From Bretschneidera sinensis (Eukaryota > Streptophyta > Magnoliopsida > Brassicales > Akaniaceae): DNA of 64,000 nt. The notes under the pieces are model-generated. The model ran no database searches. It worked only from the letters and a program-made list of their open reading frames with translations, and was not told where the DNA came from. Location: NCBI GenBank assembly GCA_023935145.1, contig CM043698.1, positions 18,727,001 through 18,791,000 of the forward strand, given 5' to 3'. Both the position numbers and the translations under genes were made by a program. Below, piece after piece: positions 12,514 to 20,968 of this stretch (the first letter of the stretch is position 1; each line of letters begins with the position of its first letter).

Positions 12514-13777
12514 TTAGTCTCGGCTTTAAGTCATGTTTCCTCTTTGGAGTATGAGTCGTGTTAGTTTGGTAAGCATCATCGTGTGTCATTTGCTTTTCAC
12601 ATTAATAAACATGTGTTTAGTCCTTTTAAGTTTGTACATTCTGATGTTTAGGGTCTGAGCCGTGTCTTCTAAACATGGATTTCAGTATTTTGTTACTTTT
12701 GTAGATGATTATTCCAGGCTCATTTAGCTTTTTAATAAAAAAATTGTTCTAAGTTATTTTTTATTTTTTTATACCTTTTGTATTGAGGTGAAAACCCAAT
12801 TTAGTTCGTCTGTCAAAATTATTCATAGTGATAATACTTGTAAGTATTTTTCTGATCCTTGTACTACTTTCATGATCAATTCTGGCATCATCGTCATGCT
12901 CTCATAAAAAAATGGGGTTGTTTAGCAAAAAAAATTATTTTAGATACTATTAGTACTCTTTTATTTCATATGTATGTTCTTAAATTGTTTTGGAGTGATA
13001 TTGTTCTTACTGCATGTTACTTAATTAATCGTATGTCGTCATCTTAATGGCAAATCCCCACATTCTGTGTTATTTCCTAATGATACACCTTTTCATTTAC
13101 CTTTTCGTATTTTTGGGTCCTTTTTTATGTTCATTGGCTTAGTCCAAGCATTGACAAACTTGATCCTTGCTCCATTAAATGTATTTTCTTGGATAATTCT
13201 CGCACACAAAAGGGTTACATGTGTTATAGTCCATGGTTAAAAAATTATTTTGTTTGTGCCGATGTTATGTTCTTTGAAACTACCCCATTTTATTCTAAGT
13301 CTCACTTTGTATTTGATCTAGCTTATTCTTTTCTGTTTCCTTTATCCATTCCAATGCCCCTCCGTCAGATCCCCCTACTACGGTTTTCCCTTCGTCAGTT
13401 CCTCCTAGGTTGGTTTCTCCATTACAAGTTTACACCCATCGTTCAAAATCTCCAGTTTTTGTCGCTCCACCAATTGCTTCATCGTTAATTGATCTGGATC
13501 CACCTTTAACTTCCTCATCTGAGGTTGATCTTCCCATTTCTCTTCGAAAGGGTAAGCGTTTGTGCACTGTTAATCCTATTTCTAATTTCGTGTCTTATGA
13601 TCATTTATCTCTTTCATACACTTTATTTGTGGCTTCAATCTCTACTATCTCAAAATCTGTTACAAATTTTTTGTCTCATTCTGGATGGAAAGTAACCATG
13701 GAAGAAAAGATCAATGTCTTGAATACTAATGATACATGTGACTTAGTTCATCTCCGGTCTCGGAAATCTACTGTTGG
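12514..13777 (+). pseudogene. Old Ty1/copia relic R1, first part (integrase region)
   Basis: Broken frames read as a copia Pol: the GAG-pre-integrase end (SHVSSLEYE), integrase core pieces (the 'VDDYSR' type stretch near 12700), loss of the catalytic D and E surroundings by stops and deletions, then LFWSDIVLTACYLINRMSS (12960-13045), a linker region rich in Ser/Pro (13300-13560) and the start of the RT segment (SHSGWKVTMEEKINVLNTNDTCDLV, about 13670-13745). gag and protease are missing. Many stops and frameshifts show it is long dead. It is split inside the RT-proximal region by the Sirevirus-type element and resumes at 24046. The same family recurs at 36141, 43007, 46061 and 51644. Confidence 0.85.
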
Positions 13778-13782
13778 ATGTC
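13778..13782. repeat. Target-site duplication ATGTC, left copy
   Basis: ATGTC directly precedes the TGTTGACC start of the left LTR, and the same five bases follow the right LTR at 24041. Five bp is the usual copia target duplication. The perfect match shows that the two LTRs belong to one insertion event. Confidence 0.92.
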
Positions 13783-14091
13783 TGTTGACCCTCGCCCGTA
13801 TTTTAATGATGGCAAAACACAACTGTTATTTAACTAACATGTTTAAACTAAGTTGTATTAAGGATCAAACACATTCAACCAAGGAACAAAGTGCAAAAAC
13901 TCGAACCAAATCAAGTATCAAGTGAAGACTGAAGATCTAGTATAGGTCTTAAGGTTTAGAACCAATGTAAGTCTCACTCATACATTGTATTAGCTTGTTT
14001 AATGGCTCAAACACAAATGGTTTTTCTAAAACCATTAATTTTAAAATGTTTTTAAATAAAAAACAGAAGAAAAACTGGGTTGGAAGACAAC

Positions 14092-14356
14092 CCAGTCGAC
14101 TGGGTACATATACCAGTCGACTGGTATATGGGTCAGAAGGTACCCAGTCGACTGGATGAATTAACCCAGTCGACTGGTACTTTGACCAGTAATATCCCAG
14201 TCGACTGGATGAATCAACCCAGTCGACTGGCAAAATGGACAGAAAGTCCCCAGTCGACTGGATGATATATACCAGTCGACTGGATACCCAGAAGGTCTGA
14301 AAACGTATATTTTTCAAGTGAACCCAGTCGACTGGTATCTCGACCCAGTCGACTGG
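14092..14356. promoter_or_regulatory. Array of ten CCAGTCGACTGG palindromes (LTR U3)
   Basis: Perfect copies start at 14092, 14113, 14144, 14166, 14197, 14219, 14250, 14272, 14324 and 14345, giving spacings that alternate near 21-22 and 31 bases (two to three helical turns), with one 52-base gap. Each is a perfect inverted repeat with a central CpG and a GTCGAC core. A half site lies near 14185. The array ends 96 bases before the TATA box, as expected for an enhancer bound by a dimeric factor. Spacer sequence differs between units, so it is the 12-mer itself that is conserved. Confidence 0.9.
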
Positions 14357-14451
14357 TAGTTCAAAAATATGACCGTTGGACTCCAAATCTGAACGTTTTA
14401 AAGTAAATCTTTTTCAAATTAAAGTCCAAAACGGCCATATTAATTGATTGC

Positions 14452-14459
14452 TATATAAA
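14452..14459 (+). promoter_or_regulatory. LTR TATA box
   Basis: TATATAAA lies between the palindrome array and the downstream R/U5 part of the LTR. It is the only good TATA in the expected place. Transcription of the full-length RNA would start about 14480-14495, close to 'cactcagcaaagc'. Confidence 0.75.
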
Positions 14460-15039
14460 CCCACTCAGCAAAGCATTCAATAACAAGCAGCACATATTCA
14501 AAAAGAGTTGATCTCATATAATCAAGTTTTTATACTCTTGAAACACAAAAAGCTTTGAAATAATCTTATTGAGCCATTTCTTCAAGCTTTACTTTGAAAG
14601 AGAGACATTTCTGTTGTAATAAGCCTTCATTTGTTGTCTCTCTACCTTTTACTTTACACCATCTTTGTAAAGGGATTACTTCCGAGAGGAAGGGGAAACT
14701 TCCGAAAGGAAGGGGATTTTTCGGTTTAAGCAATTCCTGTAAATTGCTTGTGTACGGTTTGTGCAACACCCGGCTAAGTTGTGCGACTAAGTTTTCTTAG
14801 TGGATTACTTCAAGGAGTTCCTTGAAGAGAGTGGACGTAGGGTCGGAACGAATCCGATATTGCCGAACCACTATAACTGTGTTTGCATCCTCTTTCCTTA
14901 AACTCTTTATTTACAGCTTTCTACTTGTATCAATTATTTGTTGCTTATCTGTTTTTATAAACTTGTATAAATTCCGCAAAAAATTTTAAAAACCCAATTC
15001 ACCCCCCCCCCCTCTTGGGTTGAAACCTCGAGCTACAAT

Positions 15040-15051
15040 TGGTATCAGAGC
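15040..15051 (+). other. Primer binding site (initiator Met tRNA)
   Basis: TGGTATCAGAGC, two bases after the LTR end, is complementary to the 3' end of plant initiator methionine tRNA, the standard primer of copia elements. The four other LTR elements in this window that retain the site use the same tRNA. Confidence 0.93.
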
Positions 15052-15092
15052 CTAGTTCTCTTTATAAGGCTTAAATTCCTAGAGTTGATCCA

Positions 15093-17147
15093 ATGGCAGC
15101 AAATAGCTACTCTGAGGGACACTCTTATACTAGACCTCCATTGTTCAATGGATCAAATTATAACTACTGGAAAAATAGAATGAAAATCTTCGTCGAAGGA
15201 CAAGATTACAATCTATGGAGAATTATAGAAGAGGGACCTAAAATTCCCTCAAAAGAAATAGTTATTGGAGAGACTCTTCATACAATGCCTAAACTCAAAA
15301 CTGAGTTTACTGACGAGGATTGTAGAACAATGTCTCTCAATAGCAGAGCAACAAGCATGCTACATTGTGCTTTAGATATTTCTGAATATAACAAAATATC
15401 TGCATGCGTTTCTGCTAAAGAAATATGGGACAAATTGCAAGTCACATATGAAGGAACAAGTGAAGTAAAAAAGTCTAAAATTTACATGCTAATTTCTGAA
15501 TATGAATCTTTTAAGATGTCTCCTAATGAAACCATTTCTGAAATGCACTCACGATTTACTACTATTATAAATAGTTTAAAATTGCTTGGCAAGAATATTG
15601 AGGAAGTTGAACTAACCAGAAAAATCTTAAGATCTCTACCTCCAGAATGGAAACCAAAGAGGACAGCCATTCAAGAGGCCAAAAATCTTGACAAGCTTGA
15701 TGTTGAGACGCTGCTTGGGTCATTATTGACATACGAGATGGAAGAAATGACTCCCATCGTCAATGATGATGAGAAGAAGAAGAAGCAAATTGCTCTCAAA
15801 GCTTCTACGAGCAACAAAGAAAAGGAATTAGAACAAGAAGCAGAGAGCAGTGAAGAGGATGGTGAAATGGCTTTAATCACCAGACGATTCCATAGGTTCT
15901 TGAAGAAAAGCAAGAAACCTTACTCAAAGGATCCCACCTCAAAAAGGGAACCACTTATGTGCTATGGCTGCAAGAAGCCAGGACATATAAAAGCTGACTG
16001 TCCAGTTTCAAGCAAACCATACAAGGGCTTCAAGAAGAAAGCTATGGTAGCAACTACCTGGAGCGATGACGAAGAAGATGAGTCATCAGACAAAGAAATT
16101 GGATACGAAGAGATTGCCAACCTCTGTTTAATGGCAATCGATGATGAAAGTGAGGTAACATCTTCTCCCTCTTCAAAAAATAATATTGTTACTAGTAGTG
16201 AAGAATTACTAGAAGTCATAAATGAAATGCATGAAGAATTAAAGAAATTTGATTCTAGAAATTCTGTTCTTAAGAAAGAAGTATCATCTCTTTCTAAGGA
16301 AATGATAGTTCTTAGAGAAGAAAAAGAAAAATTATCATCTTTACTGTATAATTCGTCTCAAGATTTTCTTAAAGATGAAAATGAGAATTTGAAAAATAAA
16401 ATTTCTGAATTAAACAGCACTGTATCTAGACTTATGCTTGGTAAAGAAAAACTTGATGAAGTGCTTTCTTCCCAAAGATTAAGTGGAGGAAAATCTGGTG
16501 TAGGATATTCTCCATTGGGAAAACAAAAAACAAAAGAGAGCTTATTCATGAAAGCCTCTTGTGTAGATGGAGCTTCTACTTCGAAAGCTCCTAACCTTGT
16601 TAAAAGCACTCCCTTAATAAATCCGAGGAACTCTAGAAACTTAAATGATCATACTAAATTGAAGCATCCTAAAAATACTCATGCTTATTTGTATGCTCAT
16701 TCTAGAAATGCTCATACACATCCTAGAAATAATCATCATGCTCATTCTAGGAACAATGTGTATAATCAAAGAATGCATTCTGCTCATCCTAGGAATCACC
16801 ATCATGGCTATTCTAGAAATAACTTGCATACATATGCTAGCATGTATCCTAGAATGCATCATCGTTCATTTTCTGGAAATGACATGCATTTTCATACCCC
16901 TTACCGTAGAATCATGTATCCTAGGAACTATCATCCTAAGGATTATAGGAATGCACATGTAAAATTTCCTAGAAATTACTATGACTATAATGCTAGGTAT
17001 GTGCATCATCAACATGTTCATAGAGCACCATATATTGTTAAGAAAGTATGGGTCCCAAAAGGAACCGTATTTTCAAGAACTAACCCCAAAGGACCCAAGA
17101 AATTTTGGGTACCTAAAAATGCTATCGTATATCCTTGTGTGATGTAG
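15093..17147 (+). CDS. gag: Gag of the Sirevirus-type element
   Basis: A 684-residue Gag that forms the virus-like particle and packages RNA. An N-terminal DUF4219-like segment (PPLFNGSNYNYWKNRM, about 16-31) leads into the copia-type gag (UBN2) fold up to about residue 215. A basic, Lys-rich stretch follows (about 225-285), then one CCHC zinc knuckle, CYGCKKPGHIKADC (290-303). Next are an acidic patch, a long coiled-coil (about 375-470) and an unusual His/Asn/Arg-rich region made of repeated HPRN/HSRN units (about 535-655). The end (WVPKGT.., FWVPKNAIVYPCVM) is the normal linker to protease. The ATG at 15093 is the first after the primer site in the right frame. It ends at a UAG that is in frame with pol. 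Confidence 0.93.
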   Translation: MAANSYSEGHSYTRPPLFNGSNYNYWKNRMKIFVEGQDYNLWRIIEEGPKIPSKEIVIGETLHTMPKLKTEFTDEDCRTMSLNSRATSMLHCALDISEYNKISACVSAKEIWDKLQVTYEGTSEVKKSKIYMLISEYESFKMSPNETISEMHSRFTTIINSLKLLGKNIEEVELTRKILRSLPPEWKPKRTAIQEAKNLDKLDVETLLGSLLTYEMEEMTPIVNDDEKKKKQIALKASTSNKEKELEQEAESSEEDGEMALITRRFHRFLKKSKKPYSKDPTSKREPLMCYGCKKPGHIKADCPVSSKPYKGFKKKAMVATTWSDDEEDESSDKEIGYEEIANLCLMAIDDESEVTSSPSSKNNIVTSSEELLEVINEMHEELKKFDSRNSVLKKEVSSLSKEMIVLREEKEKLSSLLYNSSQDFLKDENENLKNKISELNSTVSRLMLGKEKLDEVLSSQRLSGGKSGVGYSPLGKQKTKESLFMKASCVDGASTSKAPNLVKSTPLINPRNSRNLNDHTKLKHPKNTHAYLYAHSRNAHTHPRNNHHAHSRNNVYNQRMHSAHPRNHHHGYSRNNLHTYASMYPRMHHRSFSGNDMHFHTPYRRIMYPRNYHPKDYRNAHVKFPRNYYDYNARYVHHQHVHRAPYIVKKVWVPKGTVFSRTNPKGPKKFWVPKNAIVYPCVM

Positions 17148-20100
17148 ATTTGCCTTCATACCAAGGAGAAAGGTAACTGTTGGTACCTTGATAGCGGTTG
17201 CTCGAAGCACATGACCGGTGATAAAAGTGTATTCAAGGAGCTAACTCTAAGAGATGGTGGATATGTCACCATTGGAGACAACACCAAAATAAAGATCATC
17301 GGGCATGGAAAAGTTGGTAATGATTTCTCTACCATAGATAATGTATTGCTAGTACAAGGCCTTAAGCCAAATTTACTTAGCATTAGTCAACTATGTGACA
17401 AAGGCAACAAAGTCACATTTGAGACCTCTCATTGTCTAGTTATAGACATCAAGAGCAACAAGATCAAATTCATTGGCCATAGACATGAAAATGTCTATAT
17501 AGTTGATTTGAAATCCTTACATTCCAATAATGAAAAATGTTTTCCTGCTTTTAGTGAAAATCAATGGCTATGGCATAGAAGGCTTGGTCATGTAAATATG
17601 AACTTGCTAAAAATTGTTTCAAGAAAAGATTTAGTTATTGGTCTTCCTAAAATCAATTTTGAGAAAAATAAAATTTGCAATGCTTGTCAAATGGGAAAAC
17701 AATCAAGGATATCTTTCAAAGCAAAAAATGTTGTCTCAACTACTAGACCTTTGGAACTTTTGCATATGGACTTATTTGGTCCAATTAGTACCATTAGTCT
17801 AGGTGGCCATCAATATGCTCTTGTTATTGTTGATGACTATTCAAGATATACCTTTGTTATTTTTATTGCTTATAAAGATGAAGCTTTCAAAGGATTTGAA
17901 AAGTTTTGCAAAAAGGTACAAAATGAAAAAGGAATTTGTATTTCAAGCATAAGAAGTGATCATGGCAAAGAATTTGAAAATCAAAGCTTTTCAAAATTTT
18001 GTGATGAAAATGGAATTAATCACAACTTTTCAGCTCCTAGAACTCCTCAACAAAATGGAGTTGTTGAGAGGAAAAATAGAGTTCTAGAAGAATTTTCAAG
18101 AACAATGCTTTGTGAAAATAATTTACCAAAATATTTTTGGGCTGAAGCCGTGAATACTTCTTGCTATATTTTAAATAGAATTTTAATAAGGCCCCTGCTT
18201 GATAAAACTCCTTATGAACTATGGAAAGGGAGAAAGCCCAATATTTCCTATTTTCGTGCCTTTGGTAGTAAGTGCTTCATCTTAAATAACAATAAAACTA
18301 ACTTGGGTAAATTTGATTCCAAGACCGATGAAGGGATATTTTTAGGATATTCTACTACTAGTAAGGCTTATAGAGTTTTCAATAAGAGAACTCTAGTAGT
18401 AGAAGAATCTGTGCATGTAACTATTGATGAATCTAACCCAATGAGTAGTGGAGAAGTTTCCTTTAAAGATGATGCAGATTTTATTCCAAGAATGGAAACT
18501 TCTACTCCCATTGTTGACCCAAAAGTGAGTTCTTCTCAAACAAATGAAGGGATGGCAACTCCAAATTTGGACCAACCATCCTCAAGTCAACAAGAGGAAA
18601 ATCTACCCAAGGATTGGAGGTATGTAAATCATCATCCAATTGATCAAGTAATTGGTGATCCTTCACAAGGGGTAAGAACTCGTTCTTCCATTAGAAATAT
18701 TTGCAATTTTGTAGCTTATTTGTCTCAAGTAGAACCTAAGACATTTATAGAAGCTGAAAAAGATAATGATTGGATAATTGCAATGCAGGAAGAGATAAAT
18801 CAATTTGAGAGAAACAATGTTTGGGAACTAGTTCCAAGACCTAAAGATCATTCAATTATTGGAACTAAATGGGTATATAGAAATAAAATGGATGAAAATG
18901 GTATAGTAACTAGAAATAAGGCTAGGCTAGTTGCTAAGGGATATAATCAAGAGGAAGGAATAGATTTTGATGAAACCTATGCTCCCGTAGCTAGATTAGA
19001 AGCTATTCGAATGTTATTAGCCTTTGCATGCTTTAATAAATTCAAGCTATTTCAAATGGATGTGAAAAGTGCCTTTTTAAATGGCTTTATAGAAGAAGAG
19101 GTTTATGTTGAACAACCTCTTGGTTTTGAAAATCCTAGTCTTCCAAATCATGTCTACAAGCTTTCTAAGGCTTTATATGGGCTGAAGCAAGCTCCAAGGG
19201 CATGGTACGAAAGACTAAGCAAATTTTTGATTGATAATGATTTTGTAAGAGGAAAAATAGATACAACTCTCTTCACAAAAACTCACAAAAATGACACTTT
19301 GATAGTTCAAATATATGTTGATGATATTATATTTGGTGCTACTAATGAATCTATGTGTCAAGAGTTTGCAAAGTGCATGCAAGGTGAATTTGAAATGAGC
19401 ATGATGGGAGAACTTACCTACTTCCTTGGACTGCAAATCAAGCAACTAAAAGGAGGTATCTTCATCAATCAACAAAAGTACATCAAAGATCTACTAAAGA
19501 GGTTCGGGATGGAAAGCTCAAAGCCAATTGGAACGCCTATGAGCACAACCACCAAACTTGATCTTGATGAAGGAGGTAAAACTGTAGATTCTAAATATTA
19601 TAGAAGCATGATAGGTGCTTTACTGTACTTGACTGCAAGTAGACCTGATATAATGTTCAGTGTATGCATGTGCGCTAGATTTCAATCTAATCCTAAGGAA
19701 TCACATGTAGTTGCAGTAAAAAGAATCCTTAGATATCTACAAGGGACCCAGACCATAGGATTATGGTATTCTAGAGAATCATCTTTTGAGCTAGTAGGAT
19801 ATTCGGATGCTGATTTTGCTGGATGTAGGTTAGATAGAAAAAGCACAAGTGGAACATGCCAATTCTTAGGTGCTATGTTAACTTCTTGGTTCTCCAAGAA
19901 ACAGAATTCAGTTGCACTATCAACCGCTGAGGCGGAATATGTAGCAGCTGGCAGTTGTTGTGCCCAAGTGTTATGGATGAAACAACAACTAGAAGACTAT
20001 GGCATGAACCTAAAAAATATTCCTATATTTTGTGATAATACTAGTGCTATCAACCTAACCAAGAACCCTATTCAGCACTCTAGAACAAAGCACATAGAAA

Positions 20101-20270
20101 TAAGACATCATTTCTTAAGAGACCTTGCTCAAAAAGGTGATATAAGATTAGAATTCATACCTTCAGAAGATCAAATAGCTGATATTCTTACAAAACCCTT
20201 AAGTGAAGCTAGTTTTTGCAAAATAAGAAAGTTGATGGGATTGCTTGATTTTGATAAATTGAATGTTTGA
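17148..20270 (+). CDS. pol: Pol of the Sirevirus-type element (PR-INT-RT-RNase H)
   Basis: In the same frame as gag, one UAG downstream. The protease active site [14 protein letters not shown] lies before the first ATG (17211), so Pol must be made by readthrough or from a repaired copy, not by initiation at 17211. Counting from that ATG: GAG-pre-integrase WHRRLGH..C..C (about 121-172), integrase core with [15 protein letters not shown] and NGVVERKNR (the D, D, E set, about 186, 249 and 286), integrase C-terminal AFGSKCF, reverse transcriptase from GTKWVYRNK with YVDDIIFG (about 702), and RNase H with YSDADFAG (about 866), STAEAEYV and CDNTSAINL. It ends ...FDKLNV. No other stop or frameshift was seen, so all enzyme domains look intact. 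Confidence 0.94.
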   Translation: MCLHTKEKGNCWYLDSGCSKHMTGDKSVFKELTLRDGGYVTIGDNTKIKIIGHGKVGNDFSTIDNVLLVQGLKPNLLSISQLCDKGNKVTFETSHCLVIDIKSNKIKFIGHRHENVYIVDLKSLHSNNEKCFPAFSENQWLWHRRLGHVNMNLLKIVSRKDLVIGLPKINFEKNKICNACQMGKQSRISFKAKNVVSTTRPLELLHMDLFGPISTISLGGHQYALVIVDDYSRYTFVIFIAYKDEAFKGFEKFCKKVQNEKGICISSIRSDHGKEFENQSFSKFCDENGINHNFSAPRTPQQNGVVERKNRVLEEFSRTMLCENNLPKYFWAEAVNTSCYILNRILIRPLLDKTPYELWKGRKPNISYFRAFGSKCFILNNNKTNLGKFDSKTDEGIFLGYSTTSKAYRVFNKRTLVVEESVHVTIDESNPMSSGEVSFKDDADFIPRMETSTPIVDPKVSSSQTNEGMATPNLDQPSSSQQEENLPKDWRYVNHHPIDQVIGDPSQGVRTRSSIRNICNFVAYLSQVEPKTFIEAEKDNDWIIAMQEEINQFERNNVWELVPRPKDHSIIGTKWVYRNKMDENGIVTRNKARLVAKGYNQEEGIDFDETYAPVARLEAIRMLLAFACFNKFKLFQMDVKSAFLNGFIEEEVYVEQPLGFENPSLPNHVYKLSKALYGLKQAPRAWYERLSKFLIDNDFVRGKIDTTLFTKTHKNDTLIVQIYVDDIIFGATNESMCQEFAKCMQGEFEMSMMGELTYFLGLQIKQLKGGIFINQQKYIKDLLKRFGMESSKPIGTPMSTTTKLDLDEGGKTVDSKYYRSMIGALLYLTASRPDIMFSVCMCARFQSNPKESHVVAVKRILRYLQGTQTIGLWYSRESSFELVGYSDADFAGCRLDRKSTSGTCQFLGAMLTSWFSKKQNSVALSTAEAEYVAAGSCCAQVLWMKQQLEDYGMNLKNIPIFCDNTSAINLTKNPIQHSRTKHIEIRHHFLRDLAQKGDIRLEFIPSEDQIADILTKPLSEASFCKIRKLMGLLDFDKLNV

Positions 20271-20410
20271 TTGCATCTCATTTCATCATTTGCAAGTTTG
20301 ACATTGAGTGATAGAGTATTAATCCATGTTTAATTATTCCCTTCACTCAAAAATGTCATAGATAAACAAAATCGTGCTAAAAATTCAGGACTGGAAATTT
20401 TACTCAGGCT
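20271..20410 (+). other. Spacer after pol
   Basis: A short AT-rich noncoding stretch between the pol stop and the internal palindrome array. Nothing else was recognised. Confidence 0.5.
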
Positions 20411-20739
20411 CCAGTCGACTGGTAAATGTTCTCCAGTCGACTGGTAAGTCTCTGCCTGTTTTTCCAGTCGACTGGTAATTTTGACCCAGTCGACTGGTAA
20501 CTCTCTGCCAAAAACTCCAGACGACTGGTAAGTCTTCTCCAGTCGTCTATAAAATCAAATCATGCTTGGAGCCAAATTTTTTTTTAACCCCCAGTCGACT
20601 GGTATCGATAGCCCAGTAGACTGGTATCTCACTGTCAGTTGATCCAGTCGACTGGTACGTTTACCCAGTCGACTGGTAAGAGAACTGTTCATCTTTTCAA
20701 AGGGGCCCAGTCGACTGGTAAGTTTACCCAGTCGACTGG
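20411..20739. promoter_or_regulatory. Second array of CCAGTCGACTGG palindromes, internal to the element
   Basis: Nine perfect copies start at 20411, 20433, 20464, 20486, 20591, 20644, 20665, 20707 and 20728, with three variants near 20517, 20539 and 20613 that each lose one or more bases of the palindrome. The pairs are again 21-22 bases apart and the pair-to-pair gap is often 31 or more. Most are followed by TAA or TAT. The array is not a copy of the LTR array: its spacers differ. It ends 11 bases before a TATA box and 229 bases before the third ORF. Confidence 0.9.
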
Positions 20740-20750
20740 TATCGCGATTC

Positions 20751-20968
20751 TATAAAAGGGACTGTTCATTTTCGCCCTCTTTACGCCATTTTCAAAGAGC
20801 CCAAGCTTTCTCTCTCTAGAAAAATTCATCTTTTTGATCTAAAAATCATCCAAATCCCTTCTAAACACACCGATCTACTCATTACTAAAGAGATTTTTAA
20901 CTTTCTACGGTTAAAATCTCTCATTTTTACCAAATTTCCTTTTTCCAAAAACTTCAAATTTCTTAAAA
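20751..20968 (+). promoter_or_regulatory. Probable internal promoter and leader of ORF3
   Basis: TATAAAAG at 20751-20758 directly follows the palindrome array. From there to the ATG at 20969 there is no other ATG; the leader is rich in pyrimidines with a CT-rich block near 20810-20820, like plant 5' UTRs. The ORF3 ATG has A at -3. The arrangement repeats that of the LTR promoter (palindromes, TATA, leader) and would give a separate short mRNA for ORF3. This is inference from arrangement; no transcript data are available here. Confidence 0.6.

Larger units (their letters stand above)
13783..15037 (+). repeat. Left LTR of the Sirevirus-type element
   Basis: Begins TGTTGACC and ends GAGCTACA. 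U3 holds ten copies of a 12-bp palindrome (14092-14356) and a TATA box (14452-14459); transcription would begin roughly 25-35 bases later. The 3' part has two 'aggaaggggaa'-like direct repeats near 14690-14715 and a run of 11 C near 15002. Two frames found in the LTR (145 codons minus, 61 codons plus, both rich in PVDW/SRL) are by-products of the palindromes. Confidence 0.95.

Noticed and set aside
14092..14356. A CRISPR-like array of regularly spaced repeats.
   Set aside because: The repeats are 12-bp perfect palindromes in the LTR of a plant retrotransposon, with no leader or cas genes, and the genome is eukaryotic.
13949..14386. A 145-codon minus-strand frame (and a 61-codon plus-strand frame at 14080, plus the same pair at 22949 and 23080) rich in PVDW and SRL repeats.
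   Set aside because: Produced by the palindromic 12-mers, which read almost the same on both strands and lack stop codons. They lie in the LTR U3 region and differ from any known family.
14566..14800. Overlapping 67-68-codon frames in the LTR (and 23566-23800).
   Set aside because: Short, overlapping on both strands, inside the transcribed R/U5 part of the LTR and without motifs.
16641..16962. Met/Ile-rich frames on both strands opposite the gag His-rich region.
   Set aside because: Shadow frames of the repeated CAT/ATG-rich coding sequence of Gag.
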